A DNA stretch of 64,000 nucleotides from Telluria antibiotica (GCF_011682055.1 NZ_JAAQOM010000005.1:186001-250000), one strand, 5' to 3'. Counted from the first letter of the stretch, positions 1 to 8,623 are shown. Notes: generated by a model not told the origin, from the letters alone. Numbers and translations: made by a program.

Positions 1-419
1 TTCGGCAGGCGGCCGGCCAGCACGTGGAAGTCGAGGATTTTCCAGTAGTCGGCGTCCACGCGGCGCATGTCGAGCTGGCTCACGCGGTCGCCCTGGTAGA
101 CCGACACGGCGCGTGGCAAGGTGAAGGCGGACACCCGCTCGGCGCCCGCGATCGGCTTCAGGTATTTGTCGATCGTTTTGTAGCCCATCAGCGTGGTGCG
201 CACGTTCTTGCCGTCCGGGCTCAAGCTGCGGATGCCGTACACCTGCAGCAGGCGGTCGCCTTTTCCTTCCACGCCGCGCGGGTGGAACGCCGTCTGCAGC
301 AGCGCCGTGATCACCATCAGCACGACGAGAGTGAGCACGATGCACGCGAGGTTGATCGCGGTGAACAGCTTGCGGCGCATGAAGACCTTGTACGCGGTCA
401 GCAGGTAGTTACGCAGCAT
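1..419 (-). CDS. ABC transporter permease, MacB/FtsX type (3' part missing)
   Basis: Only the first 139 codons are in the window; the gene runs off the left edge. The protein opens MLRNYLLTAYKVFMRRKLFT, followed by a hydrophobic segment at about residues 20-43 and then a soluble stretch. That is the usual layout of a MacB/LolC-type permease: first membrane helix, then the periplasmic MacB_PCD domain. The ATG overlaps the stop of the ATPase gene by 11 bases, so translation is probably coupled. Together with the adaptor and ATPase upstream it should form a tripartite ABC exporter in the inner membrane. The substrate cannot be told from this fragment. Confidence 0.85.
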   Translation of the reverse strand, partial: MLRNYLLTAYKVFMRRKLFTAINLACIVLTLVVLMVITALLQTAFHPRGVEGKGDRLLQVYGIRSLSPDGKNVRTTLMGYKTIDKYLKPIAGAERVSAFTLPRAVSVYQGDRVSQLDMRRVDADYWKILDFHVLAGRLP

Positions 420-1092
420 GGAGCTGCTCCTGGCCCACGAGCTGGCCGTCGAACACGCGCACGATGCGGCCCACGCGGCGCGCTTCCTGTTCGTCGTGCG
501 TGACCATGACGACGGTCGTGCCCTCGGCGTTCAGCTGCAGCAGCAGGTCCATGATCTCGGCGCCCATCTTGCTGTCCAGGTTCCCCGTCGGTTCGTCCGC
601 CAGCAGCACGTGCGGCCGGCCGACGATGGCGCGCGCGATCGCCACGCGCTGCTGCTGGCCGCCGGACAGCTGGTTCGGGAAATGGTCCATGCGCGCGCCG
701 AGGCCCACGCGGGTCAGCGCCTCGCGCGCCAGCTTGCGCCGTTCGCCGCCGGACAGGCTGCGGTACAGGAGCGGCAGTTCCACGTTGTCGATCACGCGCA
801 GGTCGGGGATCAGGTGGAAGCTCTGGAACACGAAGCCGAACGTCCGGTTGCGCAGCCGCGCCACGGTCTTGTCGCCGTACGAGCCGATGGCGGCGCCGTC
901 GATTTCCACGCTGCCCCGGCCCGGCCGGTCGAGCAGGCCGATCAGGTTCAGCAAGGTGCTCTTGCCGCAGCCGCTGGGGCCCATCAGCGCGACGAATTCG
1001 CCGCGCTCGACGGCGAGGTCGATGTCCTTCAATGCCAGCGTCTCGACCTTGTCGGTGCGGTAGGTCTTGCTGACGTTATGCAGTCTGATCAT
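409..1092 (-). CDS. ABC transporter ATP-binding protein (MacB/LolD-like)
   Basis: This 227-residue ATPase is the usual size for the LolD/MacB ATPase class. The Walker A motif GPSGCGKST lies at about residues 38-46, the signature LSGGQQQR near 140, and Walker B with LLADEPTGNLDS directly after it; the switch histidine is in MVTHD. It should energise export by the permease whose gene overlaps its 3' end. The start ATG lies 14 bases after the stop of the membrane-fusion gene, giving the order adaptor, ATPase, permease. The substrate is not evident; this subfamily handles lipoproteins, macrolides and peptides. Confidence 0.93.
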   Translation of the reverse strand: MIRLHNVSKTYRTDKVETLALKDIDLAVERGEFVALMGPSGCGKSTLLNLIGLLDRPGRGSVEIDGAAIGSYGDKTVARLRNRTFGFVFQSFHLIPDLRVIDNVELPLLYRSLSGGERRKLAREALTRVGLGARMDHFPNQLSGGQQQRVAIARAIVGRPHVLLADEPTGNLDSKMGAEIMDLLLQLNAEGTTVVMVTHDEQEARRVGRIVRVFDGQLVGQEQLHAA

Positions 1093-1106
1093 GGTGTCCT
1101 CTTGAG

Positions 1107-2354
1107 TCAATGCGATATTTGGATGGCGTCCAGGTCCTTGAACGCGTGCGTGTCCGACGCGATCACGCGGTCGCCCGCGCGCGCGCCGGCCACCACTTCG
1201 ACCACGTGGCCGTCGCTGGCGCCCAACGTGACGGAGCGCTTGCGCGCCACGCCGCCGTCCACGACGAACACCGGTTGCGGCCCGCGGCCGTTGAACGCGG
1301 CGCCGCTGTCGACGACGAGCACGTTCGCGCGGCGCTCCGTGACGACGTTGACGTCCACGCGCATCTTGTTGCGGAGACTCCCGTTGCGGGGCTGCGCGAG
1401 GTCGACCAGGAGGCGGATGGTGCCGTTCTGGATTTCGGGCAGGATCGTGTGGACGGTGCCGGCCATCGCCTCGCCGTTCTGCTCCACGCGCACGGCCTGC
1501 CCGGGCGCGAGCTGGCGCGCGTGGAAGTCCGACAGCGTGGCCTCGACGCGGTAGTTGTTCAATTCGGAGACGCGCGCCACCAGCTGGCCAGCGGCCACGC
1601 TGGCGCCTTCTTCCTCGACGAGCCAGGTGAGCATGCCGCCGAACGGCGCGCGCACGCGGGTGCGGTCCAGCAGTTGCTCCTGCTGCGCGATCTGCTTTTG
1701 CAGGATGGCCTTCTGCAGGTCGGCGGCCGCGATATTGCTCGCGGTCGTGCGCTGCGTCGCGTCCATCAGCGCGCGCTGCTGGCGCAGCTGGATTTCCGTG
1801 CGCTTGACGTTCAGCTCCGCCGTGAGCAGGTTTTCGCCGGATACGAGGCCGCTCGAGCGCAGCTTCTGGCTCCGTTCCAGCGTGGCGCGCGCGGCCTGCA
1901 GGTCGATCTCCAGCAGCTCGATGGCGCTCACGATCTGCGTGTGCTTCTGCGCCTGTTCCTGCTTGAGGGTCGCGATGCGGTTGTCCTGCTGCGCCAGCTG
2001 TTCCTTCAACGCCTCCAGCGCGAGGCGGATCTCGTGGTCGTCCAGTTCCAGCAGCAGGTCGCCGGCCGCCACCTGCTGGCCCGGCTTCGCGTGGACCTTG
2101 GCGACGCGGCTCGCGCCGGGGCTCGCGACGACTTCCTCGTGCACGGGGATGACGACGCCGGCCGCGTTGATCGTGTTGTCGACGTTCCCCCGGCGGACTT
2201 CGGCGATGACGACGTCGGCGGCGGATACGCTGGGGCGCAGCACGCGGTTCAAACCCCACGCGGCCGCGCACAGGCTTGCTACCAGCAGCAGGGTCGTGGC
2301 GACGCGTACGCGGGTGCGGCGGCGGACGACGTCGAGAGGGATGGCCTGGTCCAT
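1107..2354 (-). CDS. HlyD/MacA-type periplasmic adaptor subunit of ABC efflux system
   Basis: The 415-residue protein starts MDQAIPLDVVRRRTRVRVAT, with one membrane helix at about residues 17-37. A lipoyl-like segment (VVIPVHEEVVASPGASRVAK...PGQQVAAGDLL) follows, then a long alpha-helical hairpin at roughly 105-195 and a beta-barrel region containing RVRAPFGGML. That is the architecture of MacA/HlyD membrane-fusion proteins, which bridge an inner-membrane ABC transporter to an outer-membrane channel. No channel gene is visible in the window. An upstream in-frame extension exists but looks non-coding (proline/arginine rich), so the ATG at 2354 is preferred although no strong ribosome site precedes it. 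Confidence 0.9.
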   Translation of the reverse strand: MDQAIPLDVVRRRTRVRVATTLLLVASLCAAAWGLNRVLRPSVSAADVVIAEVRRGNVDNTINAAGVVIPVHEEVVASPGASRVAKVHAKPGQQVAAGDLLLELDDHEIRLALEALKEQLAQQDNRIATLKQEQAQKHTQIVSAIELLEIDLQAARATLERSQKLRSSGLVSGENLLTAELNVKRTEIQLRQQRALMDATQRTTASNIAAADLQKAILQKQIAQQEQLLDRTRVRAPFGGMLTWLVEEEGASVAAGQLVARVSELNNYRVEATLSDFHARQLAPGQAVRVEQNGEAMAGTVHTILPEIQNGTIRLLVDLAQPRNGSLRNKMRVDVNVVTERRANVLVVDSGAAFNGRGPQPVFVVDGGVARKRSVTLGASDGHVVEVVAGARAGDRVIASDTHAFKDLDAIQISH

Positions 2355-2556
2355 GATGGCGTGAGTGAATACGATGCTGCCAGTATTGCAAGGCCCATGC
2401 CAGCAGGCTTTCCCAATGGCGGCCCGCACAAACGACGGCAGCGTTGCCCGCCGGCGGGCAGCGGTGTCCGGAATCGGACAGTCGCCCGGCCGCGCGCGCG
2501 GTTGCATAAACGGGCGCCACCTTCCATAATCGCCGACTCGCCCGCATCTCTCCACC

Positions 2557-3177
2557 ATGAACTCGACCCTCGTCTTCCTCGGCTTTACCACCACGCCGCT
2601 CGAACTGCTCGGCTTCGCGCTGTCCGTCGCGACGGTCGTCCTGACGATCCTGCGCAACCACTGGGGCTGGTTCTTCGCCATCGTGTCGTCGGCCACGTAC
2701 GGCGTCGTGTTCTACGACGCGCGCCTGTACGGCGACGCGGGCCTGCAGGGCGTGTTCATCGCGGCTTCCGTGTGGGGCTGGTGGCAGTGGTTGCGCGGGG
2801 CCGAGGGCAAGCCGTTGCCGGTGACGCGTCTCGCGCGCGCCGGCTGGATCGCGGCGCTCGCCGGCTGGGCCATCGGCTTCGTCGCGCTGTCCGCGTTCCT
2901 GAAGGCGTACACGGACACGGACGTGCCGCACATGGACGGTTTCCTCACGGCCGGCAGCCTGCTGGGCCAACTGCTGACGGCGAAGAAGAAGATCGAGAAC
3001 TGGCACACGTGGATCGTCGTCGACGTGCTGTACGTGGGGCTCTACGTGTACAAGGGACTGCACCTGACGGCGATCCTGTACGCCGTGTTCGTCGTGCTCG
3101 CGGTGCTGGGCCTGCGCGCGTGGTCGGCCGCCGCGGACGAGGATGCGGACATGCCGCTGGGCGAGGCCATCCGATGA
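2557..3177 (+). CDS. pnuC: PnuC-family vitamin transporter (nicotinamide riboside or thiamine)
   Basis: A 206-residue membrane protein with about seven hydrophobic segments and the PnuC-type tryptophan-rich core (NHWGWFFAI, then WGWWQW). PnuC proteins carry nicotinamide riboside across the inner membrane by facilitated diffusion and depend on a cytoplasmic kinase to trap it. The next gene, overlapping by ATGA, is such a kinase, which supports NAD salvage. PnuT relatives of the same fold carry thiamine, and the convergent TonB receptor is behind a TPP riboswitch, so thiamine is an open alternative. No riboswitch is visible in front of pnuC itself. Confidence 0.9.
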   Translation: MNSTLVFLGFTTTPLELLGFALSVATVVLTILRNHWGWFFAIVSSATYGVVFYDARLYGDAGLQGVFIAASVWGWWQWLRGAEGKPLPVTRLARAGWIAALAGWAIGFVALSAFLKAYTDTDVPHMDGFLTAGSLLGQLLTAKKKIENWHTWIVVDVLYVGLYVYKGLHLTAILYAVFVVLAVLGLRAWSAAADEDADMPLGEAIR

Positions 3178-3701
3178 CCGTGGCAAGGATCGCCCTGCTG
3201 GGCGCGGAATCGACGGGCAAGTCCACGCTGGCGCAGGCGCTGGCAACGAGCTACGGCACGCTGTGGGTGCCGGAATACCTGCGTGAATTCGTCGAGGTGA
3301 ACGCGCGCGTGCCGCGCGAGGATGACCAGGTGGGCATCGCGCGCACGCAGCATGCGCGCGAGGAGGCGCTCGCGCGCAACGCCCGCGTACGGGACTTCCT
3401 GTTCGTCGACACGACGCCGCTGATGACGGCCGTGTACAGCCGCATCTACTGGGGCCGCGTCCCGCCCGAGCTGCTTGCTTGGGAAGCGGCGCACGATTAC
3501 GCGCACACGCTCGTCGCGGCGCCCGATCTGCCATGGGTGCCGGACGGACTGCAGCGCGAGTCTGAGGAAGTGCGCCAGCGCGTGCATGCGCAGCTCGTCG
3601 CGGTGCTCGATGAGCGGCGCATTCCGTTCACGCTGCTGACGGGGGCGCTGGATGCGCGGTTGCGCCAGGTCGCGGCCGTGATCGGCGCGCCCGGCGCCTG
3701 A
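3174..3701 (+). CDS. NadR-like nucleoside kinase (AAA_28), probable ribosylnicotinamide kinase
   Basis: A 175-residue P-loop kinase with GAESTGKST near the N-terminus, matching the NadR kinase-domain loop, then VPEYLREF and a DFLFVDTTPL strand. It lacks the N-terminal DNA-binding and adenylyltransferase parts of enterobacterial NadR, so it is the kinase domain alone. It starts inside the pnuC stop (ATGA), the classic coupling of transporter and trapping kinase. The expected reaction is ATP-dependent phosphorylation of nicotinamide riboside to NMN. A thiamine-kinase role cannot be excluded, given the thiamine-regulated receptor next door. Confidence 0.85.
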   Translation: MTVARIALLGAESTGKSTLAQALATSYGTLWVPEYLREFVEVNARVPREDDQVGIARTQHAREEALARNARVRDFLFVDTTPLMTAVYSRIYWGRVPPELLAWEAAHDYAHTLVAAPDLPWVPDGLQRESEEVRQRVHAQLVAVLDERRIPFTLLTGALDARLRQVAAVIGAPGA

Positions 3702-3737
3702 CGTTCACGTAGAACCCATGTTGGTCGGTGCGGACCG

Positions 3738-3816
3738 GTAGGGTGGCCACCCCGTGCCCACGCATAAGGTTTGCGTCATGCCGATGTTCGCGTGGGCACA
3801 GGGGTGCCCACCCTAC
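3738..3816. repeat. Paired GTAGGGTGG...CCCACGC palindromic repeat (REP-like)
   Basis: Two inverted half-elements, at 3738-3763 and 3790-3816, face each other across a 26-base spacer. Each is itself a hairpin (GGGTGGCCACCCC; GCACAGGGGTGC). The element sits between two convergent gene ends. The same half-element recurs near 8177, 16521, 29265, 33090, 38695 and 41699, always outside coding sequence or touching a 3' end. It behaves like a REP/BIME family and may serve as a bidirectional transcript end. Confidence 0.85.
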
Positions 3817-3824
3817 TTGGGTTC

Positions 3825-5957
3825 CTAGAAGTCGAACTGCGCCGACGCGCTGAAGGTGCGCGGTGCGCCCGGCAGCAAGTAGCCGCCCAGGTCCGGCGTC
3901 ACGTCGCGCCAGTAGAACTTGTCGAACAGGTTCTCGGCCCGCGCGCGCAACGTGACGTTCGTCGCACCCCATTTCATGCCGTACGACGCGCCCATGCCGA
4001 ACACGTGGTAGTCCGGCACGAACACTGTGTTGTCGACGTCGAACGCCTTCTTGCCCGAGTACTGCCACGTGCCGTCCAGTTTCAGGCCCGGGACGGCGGC
4101 CACGGCATACTGCACCCATGCGACCGACTTGAACGCGGGGACGTCCGTCACGCGCTTGCCGTCGATGCTTGCCTGGCCCGTGCCCTGCTGGCGCGTGTTC
4201 AGCGCCATCAGCGACAGGCTCCAGTCCAGCGCCGGCGTGGCGCTGCCTTGTGCGGTCAGCTCGAGGCCGCGGTGCGTCTCGCGGCCATTGCGCACGTACG
4301 TGTTGTTCGCGTCCGTGTACTCGAGGCCCTGGCGGATGTCGAACAGCGCGGCCGACAGGTTGATGCCGTTGTCCAGCGCGGCCTTCGCGCCGATCTCGAC
4401 CTGGTGCGAACGCTGCGGCGCCAGCACCTGGTTCTCGTTCGTCGTCTGCATCGGGGCAACGCCGCCGTGCTGCAGGCCATGGCCGACCATGGCGTACACG
4501 TTCCACGCACGCGAAGGGCTGAACATCAGGGCAACTTGCGGCAGCAGGAACGACGCGTCGCTGCGCACATAGCCGGTGGCTTCGTCGACGAATTCGCTGC
4601 GCTTGATTTGTACGTGGCGCAGGCCAGCGTGCAGCGTGAACTGGTCCGTCAGCTTCATGACGTCTTGTGCGAACAGCGCGCGTTCCTCGTCGCTGCGGCG
4701 CCCGATCACGGGGCCCGTCACGCGGTCGGCTGCGACGTGCGGCGTCACGAGCGGATGCCACAGGTTGCTGTAGCCGACGTAGTCGTACACGTAGTCGCCG
4801 AAGCTGTCGTGGCGCTCCGAGTACGACGCGCCGATGGCGACCGCGTGGCGGATTGCACCCGTCGCGAACTTGCCGTTCACGAGAGCCTGCACACCCCACG
4901 GCGTCTTGCGCTCGCCCGTGCTCTGGTAGTCGTAGACGTCGTAGTCGCCGTTGCCGCAATAGCCCGGATAATAGCCCGCGCCTTCGTTGCTGCAGCCGTA
5001 GGGGAACGCGGTGAAGTCGTCGCGCTTGAACCAGTGCTTGTTGCCGGACACCGTCGCAAGCCAGTCCTGCGCGAGCTTGTACTCGAAGCGCAGGCCGAGG
5101 TTGCTGTCCTTCGTCGTGACGGGGCGCGTCCACGGCTGGTCGTTCAGCAGCATCTTCGGCGACACGCCCGTCGGCAGCGTCTCGTTGCGGATCAGCTGGA
5201 AGCCGGGTGCGGTGATCTGCGACTTGCGCTGGTAATCCATGTCCAGCTGCAGCAGCGCGTCCGGCGTGATCTGCCAGTCGAACGCGGCCGACACGAACTG
5301 GCGGTCGCCGTTGGCGCCGCGCACGTACGGGTGGATGTCGGCGGCGGCCGCGTTGATGCGGTAGCCGAATCTCCGGTCCTCGAAGCGGCCGCCGAGGTCG
5401 AGGGTAGAGTACAGCGTGCCGCGCTCGGAGACTTCGACGAGGGCCGAACGCAGCGGCGCATTCGTCGGGCGCTTCGTCACGTAGTTGACGATGCCGCCCG
5501 GCGTGGCGATGCCGGACGTCAGGCCCGCGATGCCTTTCAGGGTTTCGAAACGTTCCTTGTTTTCCAGCGGGATCTGAGTGTCGCCGGGGATCGCGAAGCC
5601 GTCCTTGCGGTAGCTGTAGTTGTTGTCCAGCGCGAAACCGCGGATCGAGAACTGCTCGGCATAGCCGACGGCGTTGTAGGCGTCCGCGACGGAAGCGTCG
5701 AAGCGCACGGCGTCAGTGGTCGAGCGGATCGACAGGTCCTGCATTTGCGTGCGGCCCATCGAGATGATGGACGCGGGCGTGTCGAACAGCGACGCCTCGC
5801 CGAAGCTGCCGACGCTGGCGCGGTCGACGGCGACGAAGCGGTTGCCCGTGACGACGACTTCGGCCACGGGGTGGGTGGTGTCCTGCGCTTGCGCCTGCGC
5901 GACGAATGCCTGCGCGATCGCACACGCGACGACGGTGTACTTCAGATGTGATGTCAT
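3825..5957 (-). CDS. TonB-dependent outer-membrane receptor under TPP riboswitch control
   Basis: A 710-residue receptor. The signal peptide ends near AQAQAQ (residue 25), the plug domain follows (about 45-165, with SIRGF and GGIVNYVTKRPT), then a 22-strand barrel ending in the terminal phenylalanine of SAQFDF. Sequence style is that of the siderophore-receptor group (FhuE/FpvA-like), which is how automatic annotation would name it. The leader, however, carries a TPP riboswitch, so thiamine, its phosphates or a thiamine precursor is a more likely cargo than iron chelates. It is convergent with pnuC and the NadR-like kinase. No TonB box could be assigned with confidence. Confidence 0.93.
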   Translation of the reverse strand: MTSHLKYTVVACAIAQAFVAQAQAQDTTHPVAEVVVTGNRFVAVDRASVGSFGEASLFDTPASIISMGRTQMQDLSIRSTTDAVRFDASVADAYNAVGYAEQFSIRGFALDNNYSYRKDGFAIPGDTQIPLENKERFETLKGIAGLTSGIATPGGIVNYVTKRPTNAPLRSALVEVSERGTLYSTLDLGGRFEDRRFGYRINAAAADIHPYVRGANGDRQFVSAAFDWQITPDALLQLDMDYQRKSQITAPGFQLIRNETLPTGVSPKMLLNDQPWTRPVTTKDSNLGLRFEYKLAQDWLATVSGNKHWFKRDDFTAFPYGCSNEGAGYYPGYCGNGDYDVYDYQSTGERKTPWGVQALVNGKFATGAIRHAVAIGASYSERHDSFGDYVYDYVGYSNLWHPLVTPHVAADRVTGPVIGRRSDEERALFAQDVMKLTDQFTLHAGLRHVQIKRSEFVDEATGYVRSDASFLLPQVALMFSPSRAWNVYAMVGHGLQHGGVAPMQTTNENQVLAPQRSHQVEIGAKAALDNGINLSAALFDIRQGLEYTDANNTYVRNGRETHRGLELTAQGSATPALDWSLSLMALNTRQQGTGQASIDGKRVTDVPAFKSVAWVQYAVAAVPGLKLDGTWQYSGKKAFDVDNTVFVPDYHVFGMGASYGMKWGATNVTLRARAENLFDKFYWRDVTPDLGGYLLPGAPRTFSASAQFDF

Positions 5958-6060
5958 GGTTTGCTCGTTTCGCGCGCCGGAGGCGGCACGCTGCTTTTCT
6001 CAAAAGCCGGAGCCAACGGGGGAAGGGCAAACAAGGAGGGAACGGCGTTGCGCTTTCCTT

Positions 6061-6130
6061 CGCTGGCATTATCCAGATCAGGTACGGAGGGTATCTCTCA
6101 CCCGGAAGCACGCTTCCAGGACCCCTAGCG
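6061..6130 (-). promoter_or_regulatory. TPP (thi-box) riboswitch
   Basis: Read on the minus strand, the segment contains AGGGGT near its 5' end, then GGTGAGAGATACCCTCCG, then ACCTGATCTGGATAATGCCA, closing with AGCG, which pairs with the opening CGCT. These are the diagnostic blocks of the THI element: the GGGGT...CTGAGA-type helix P2/P3 and the CTGATCTGGATAATGCCAGCG arm P4/P5/P1. It lies about 100 bases upstream of the TonB receptor ATG, in the same orientation, and should lower its expression when thiamine pyrophosphate is plentiful. In proteobacteria that would usually act by hiding the ribosome site; the expression platform was not resolved. Confidence 0.95.
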
Positions 6131-6237
6131 AAGGCGCGAGTGTAGCACAGCGCGCCCCGTCGTGGTGCGTCTGCCAATAGACATGTTGTAAAGGCGAAGG
6201 TTCCCGCGCGACGCCGTGGCCGCGCGGGGTGATGCCG

Positions 6238-7191
6238 TCAGGCCGGCTCGGGAATCGCGGTCCGTTGCGTCACGCGCGCGCGCGCGGGCAGCAGATGGCG
6301 CTGGATGACGGCCTGGGCCGAGTCGCCGATCAGGCGCCAGTGCTCGCGCCGCAGCGCCGCGCGCTTGCGGTGCTTGGACGGCATCTCGGCCAGCGGCTTG
6401 ACGTAGAACGGCAGCGCGATCAGGTAGCCGTCGCGGCCGGGCATGTCGGTGCCGCCGAGGATCTTCCAGAAGCCGTCGTACGCGTTGGCGAAGTGCTTGT
6501 CGGGATCGGGATCGTAGGCGACGTGCGCTTCGGCGCGGATGCCGACGATCTTGTCCATGCCGAGCGCCAGCGCGACGCCCTGCATCGCGGCGAAGCAGAA
6601 GAAGCTGGGCGAGTTGTTCGGGAACACGCGCTCGAACGCGTCGAACGCGGGACCGGAATCGGCCCAGCGGCCCTCGTTGCGCGCGATGAACGGGACGACG
6701 GGCAGGCCGACGCCGGCCATGTCGCCGGGGAGCCAGTTGAACGAGAGGCGGTGCAGGCATCTGCCGTCCGCGACGAGCGCGATGGTGAGGTCGCCTTCCG
6801 CATTGCCGCGCGCCGTCATCTCGAGCTGGATCGTGAACGCGCTGCCGTCGGCCTCGTGCTGCCACAGCGGCAGGCTGCGCCGGCCGTACACGGCGCCCAG
6901 GTAGCCCTCGTCGAACGTCGCGTCCTCGAAGCGGTAGTGGCTCAGCACGGCCCGTACGCGCTCGCGCGGGCTCAGGCCCTTGATCAGGTAGTCGCGGTGG
7001 CTGAGGTGGTGGAACGGATCGGCGTTCGTCGCCGCCACGTGGTTGCGGTACACGCCGAGCCCGCACAGCGAGCGGTGGTCGCGGTAATGGGCCAGCACGC
7101 GCAGGCTGCTGGCGACGCACGAGCACCACGCGGACAGGCTGTGCTGCCGCCGGCGGGCCATCCAGTGTTGGGTGAGGTGAGCGAAAATCAT
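6238..7191 (-). CDS. DUF535 (VirK/YbjX) family protein
   Basis: A 317-residue protein with the DUF535 landmarks: an N-terminal region ending LSHRDYLIKGLSPRERV, a central beta-rich part (YGRRSLPLWQH...), LSFNWLPG, and a C-terminal YDGFWKILGG followed by LPFYVKP and an R/K-rich helix (PSKHRKRAALRR). VirK and YbjX of this family influence membrane or virulence traits in enterobacteria, but no biochemical activity is established. There is no signal peptide. The gene stands alone upstream of the riboswitch-controlled receptor. Function here is unknown. Confidence 0.85.
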   Translation of the reverse strand: MIFAHLTQHWMARRRQHSLSAWCSCVASSLRVLAHYRDHRSLCGLGVYRNHVAATNADPFHHLSHRDYLIKGLSPRERVRAVLSHYRFEDATFDEGYLGAVYGRRSLPLWQHEADGSAFTIQLEMTARGNAEGDLTIALVADGRCLHRLSFNWLPGDMAGVGLPVVPFIARNEGRWADSGPAFDAFERVFPNNSPSFFCFAAMQGVALALGMDKIVGIRAEAHVAYDPDPDKHFANAYDGFWKILGGTDMPGRDGYLIALPFYVKPLAEMPSKHRKRAALRREHWRLIGDSAQAVIQRHLLPARARVTQRTAIPEPA

Positions 7192-7431
7192 CGGTGCGCT
7201 CCGGGCGATTTGTTATCGGTGGATAGTGCTGAAGCGGAATGAAACGTTCAGCAGATCAAGAATGTCGTCCGTCGATAATTGATGCCCTGCGTTCTTGTTA
7301 TTGTCTTCATGTCTCTCTTTATTGATATTTTGTCAGGCACGCGCCAGACGCAAGACTAGCACGATTGCCGCGCCATACTTCGAAAAGCTGCTCAATAATT
7401 GCGTCGGACCGAACAAGTGGAGGAGTGCGGC

Positions 7432-8139
7432 ATGACGTATGAACTTTTTTATTGGCCGAGTATCCAGGGCCGCGGCGAATTCGTGCGGCTGGCGCTGGAA
7501 GAAGCGGGGGTGGACTACGTGGACGTGGCGCGCGGGCGGGGCGGCATGGCGCGCATGATGGCGGCGATGGACGGCGCCGACCACCCGTCGTTCGCGCCAC
7601 CGTTCCTGAAGGCGGGTGACGTGACGGTGGGCCAGACGGCCAGCATCCTCATGTTCCTGGGCGAGCGCCACGGCCTGGCGCCGCAGGACGTGCAGGGTAA
7701 ATATTGGGTGAGCCAGATCCAGCTGACGATCGCCGATCTGGTGGCGGAGACGCACGACACGCATCATCCGATCGCCACGTCGCTGTACTACGAGGACCAG
7801 CGCCCGGAAGCCAAGCGCCGCGCGGCCGACTTCCTCGACACCCGCATTCCGAAGTTCTTCGACTGGTTCGAGAACATCCTGTCGCGGCCCGAGCCGAAGG
7901 ACTATCTGCTGGGCGACACGGTCACGTATGCGGACCTGTCGCTGTTCCAGGTCGTCGAGGGCCTGCGCTACGCGTTCCCGAAGACCCTGGCCCGCATCGA
8001 TGCCGGCTACCCGCTGCTGATGGCCCTGCGCGACCGGGTGGCGGCGCGGCCGCGGATCGCGGCTTACCTGAAATCGCCGCGACGGATACCCTTCAACGAG
8101 GAAGGGATCTTCCGCCATTACAAAGAGCTCGACAAATAA
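7432..8139 (+). CDS. Glutathione S-transferase family protein
   Basis: A 235-residue GST with the thioredoxin-like N-terminal half (YELFYWPSIQGRGEFVRLALEEAG) and an all-helical C-terminal half (DYLLGDTVTYADLSLFQVVEGL). The WPSIQGRGE start resembles sigma/alpha-like GSTs, in which an N-terminal tyrosine activates glutathione; Tyr3 and Tyr7 are candidates. A TGGAGGAG ribosome site precedes the ATG at 7432. The 240-base gap to the divergent DUF535 gene is comparatively AT-rich and probably contains both promoters. The substrate is unknown. Confidence 0.9.
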   Translation: MTYELFYWPSIQGRGEFVRLALEEAGVDYVDVARGRGGMARMMAAMDGADHPSFAPPFLKAGDVTVGQTASILMFLGERHGLAPQDVQGKYWVSQIQLTIADLVAETHDTHHPIATSLYYEDQRPEAKRRAADFLDTRIPKFFDWFENILSRPEPKDYLLGDTVTYADLSLFQVVEGLRYAFPKTLARIDAGYPLLMALRDRVAARPRIAAYLKSPRRIPFNEEGIFRHYKELDK

Positions 8140-8176
8140 CGCCAACGACACGCGGCGTTCCGCTGGATGAGTAGGG

Positions 8177-8273
8177 GTAGGGTGGGCTCCCCGAGCCCAC
8201 GCGGACGTTAGAACCGCGCATACGTTCGCGTGGGCACGTGATTGATGCCCCGGCATCCATCAGCCCACCCTAC
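8177..8273. repeat. REP-like palindromic repeat pair, variant with extended second arm
   Basis: The first half (GTAGGGTGGGCTCC...GAGCCCACGCG) is at 8177-8203. The opposing half (GCGTGGGCACGTG...CAGCCCACCCTAC) runs to 8273 and is interrupted by about 20 extra bases. It is the same family as at 3738, lying between the GST gene and the dkgB remnant, which converge. Confidence 0.8.
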
Positions 8274-8288
8274 GTGAGTACGCGAACG

Positions 8289-8603
8289 TCATCCCCTTAA
8301 TCCCAGCGCGGCGCGAAGTCGGGATCGACGAGGCGTTCGCCCCGGCTCCAGCGCGTCGATGGTGGCGATGTCCTGCGGCGTCAGCACGACGTCGCGCGCC
8401 CGCAGATTGCTCTCCAGGTTCGCGCGCCGCGTGGACGACGGAATCACGGCATACCCCTTCGCCATCGACCACGCCAGCGCCACCTGGGCCGGCGTCGCGT
8501 CCCGTTCGCGCGCGATGCGGATGATCGTCGCGTCGTCGATCACCTTGCCGTAGGCGAGCGGCATGTGGAACGTGCCGAGGCCCAGTTGCGGGATGGGGGG
8601 CAT
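8289..8603 (-). pseudogene. Aldo/keto reductase (DkgB-like) pseudogene with internal deletion
   Basis: The reading frame opens MPPIPQLGLGTFHM, the N-terminus of a DkgB-type 2,5-diketo-D-gluconate reductase, and continues directly as PLAYGKVIDDATIIRIARER, which belongs near residue 185 of that family. About 170-190 codons, including the catalytic Tyr/Lys/His region, are missing. The C-terminal part (ATPAQVALAWSMAKGYAVIPSS) is intact until about 8340. There the frame slips: the expected GERLVDPDFAPRWD ending with stop at 8297 is in another frame, while the open frame ends at 8289. It lies 20 bases after the MFS gene and was probably its operon partner. Confidence 0.88.
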
Positions 8604-8623
8604 GGTGTTCCTTTCGATTCGAT

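Noticed and set aside
409..3534. Very long minus-strand open frame spanning ATPase, adaptor and the pnuC region
   Set aside because: Only the part from 1092 down is a real protein (the ATPase); the remainder is antisense or out of frame to the adaptor and to pnuC, and is arginine/proline-rich nonsense typical of high-GC shadows.
3738..3816. CRISPR-like repeats
   Set aside because: The repeats are palindromic REP pairs with no regular spacer array or cas genes; no CRISPR array was found in the window.
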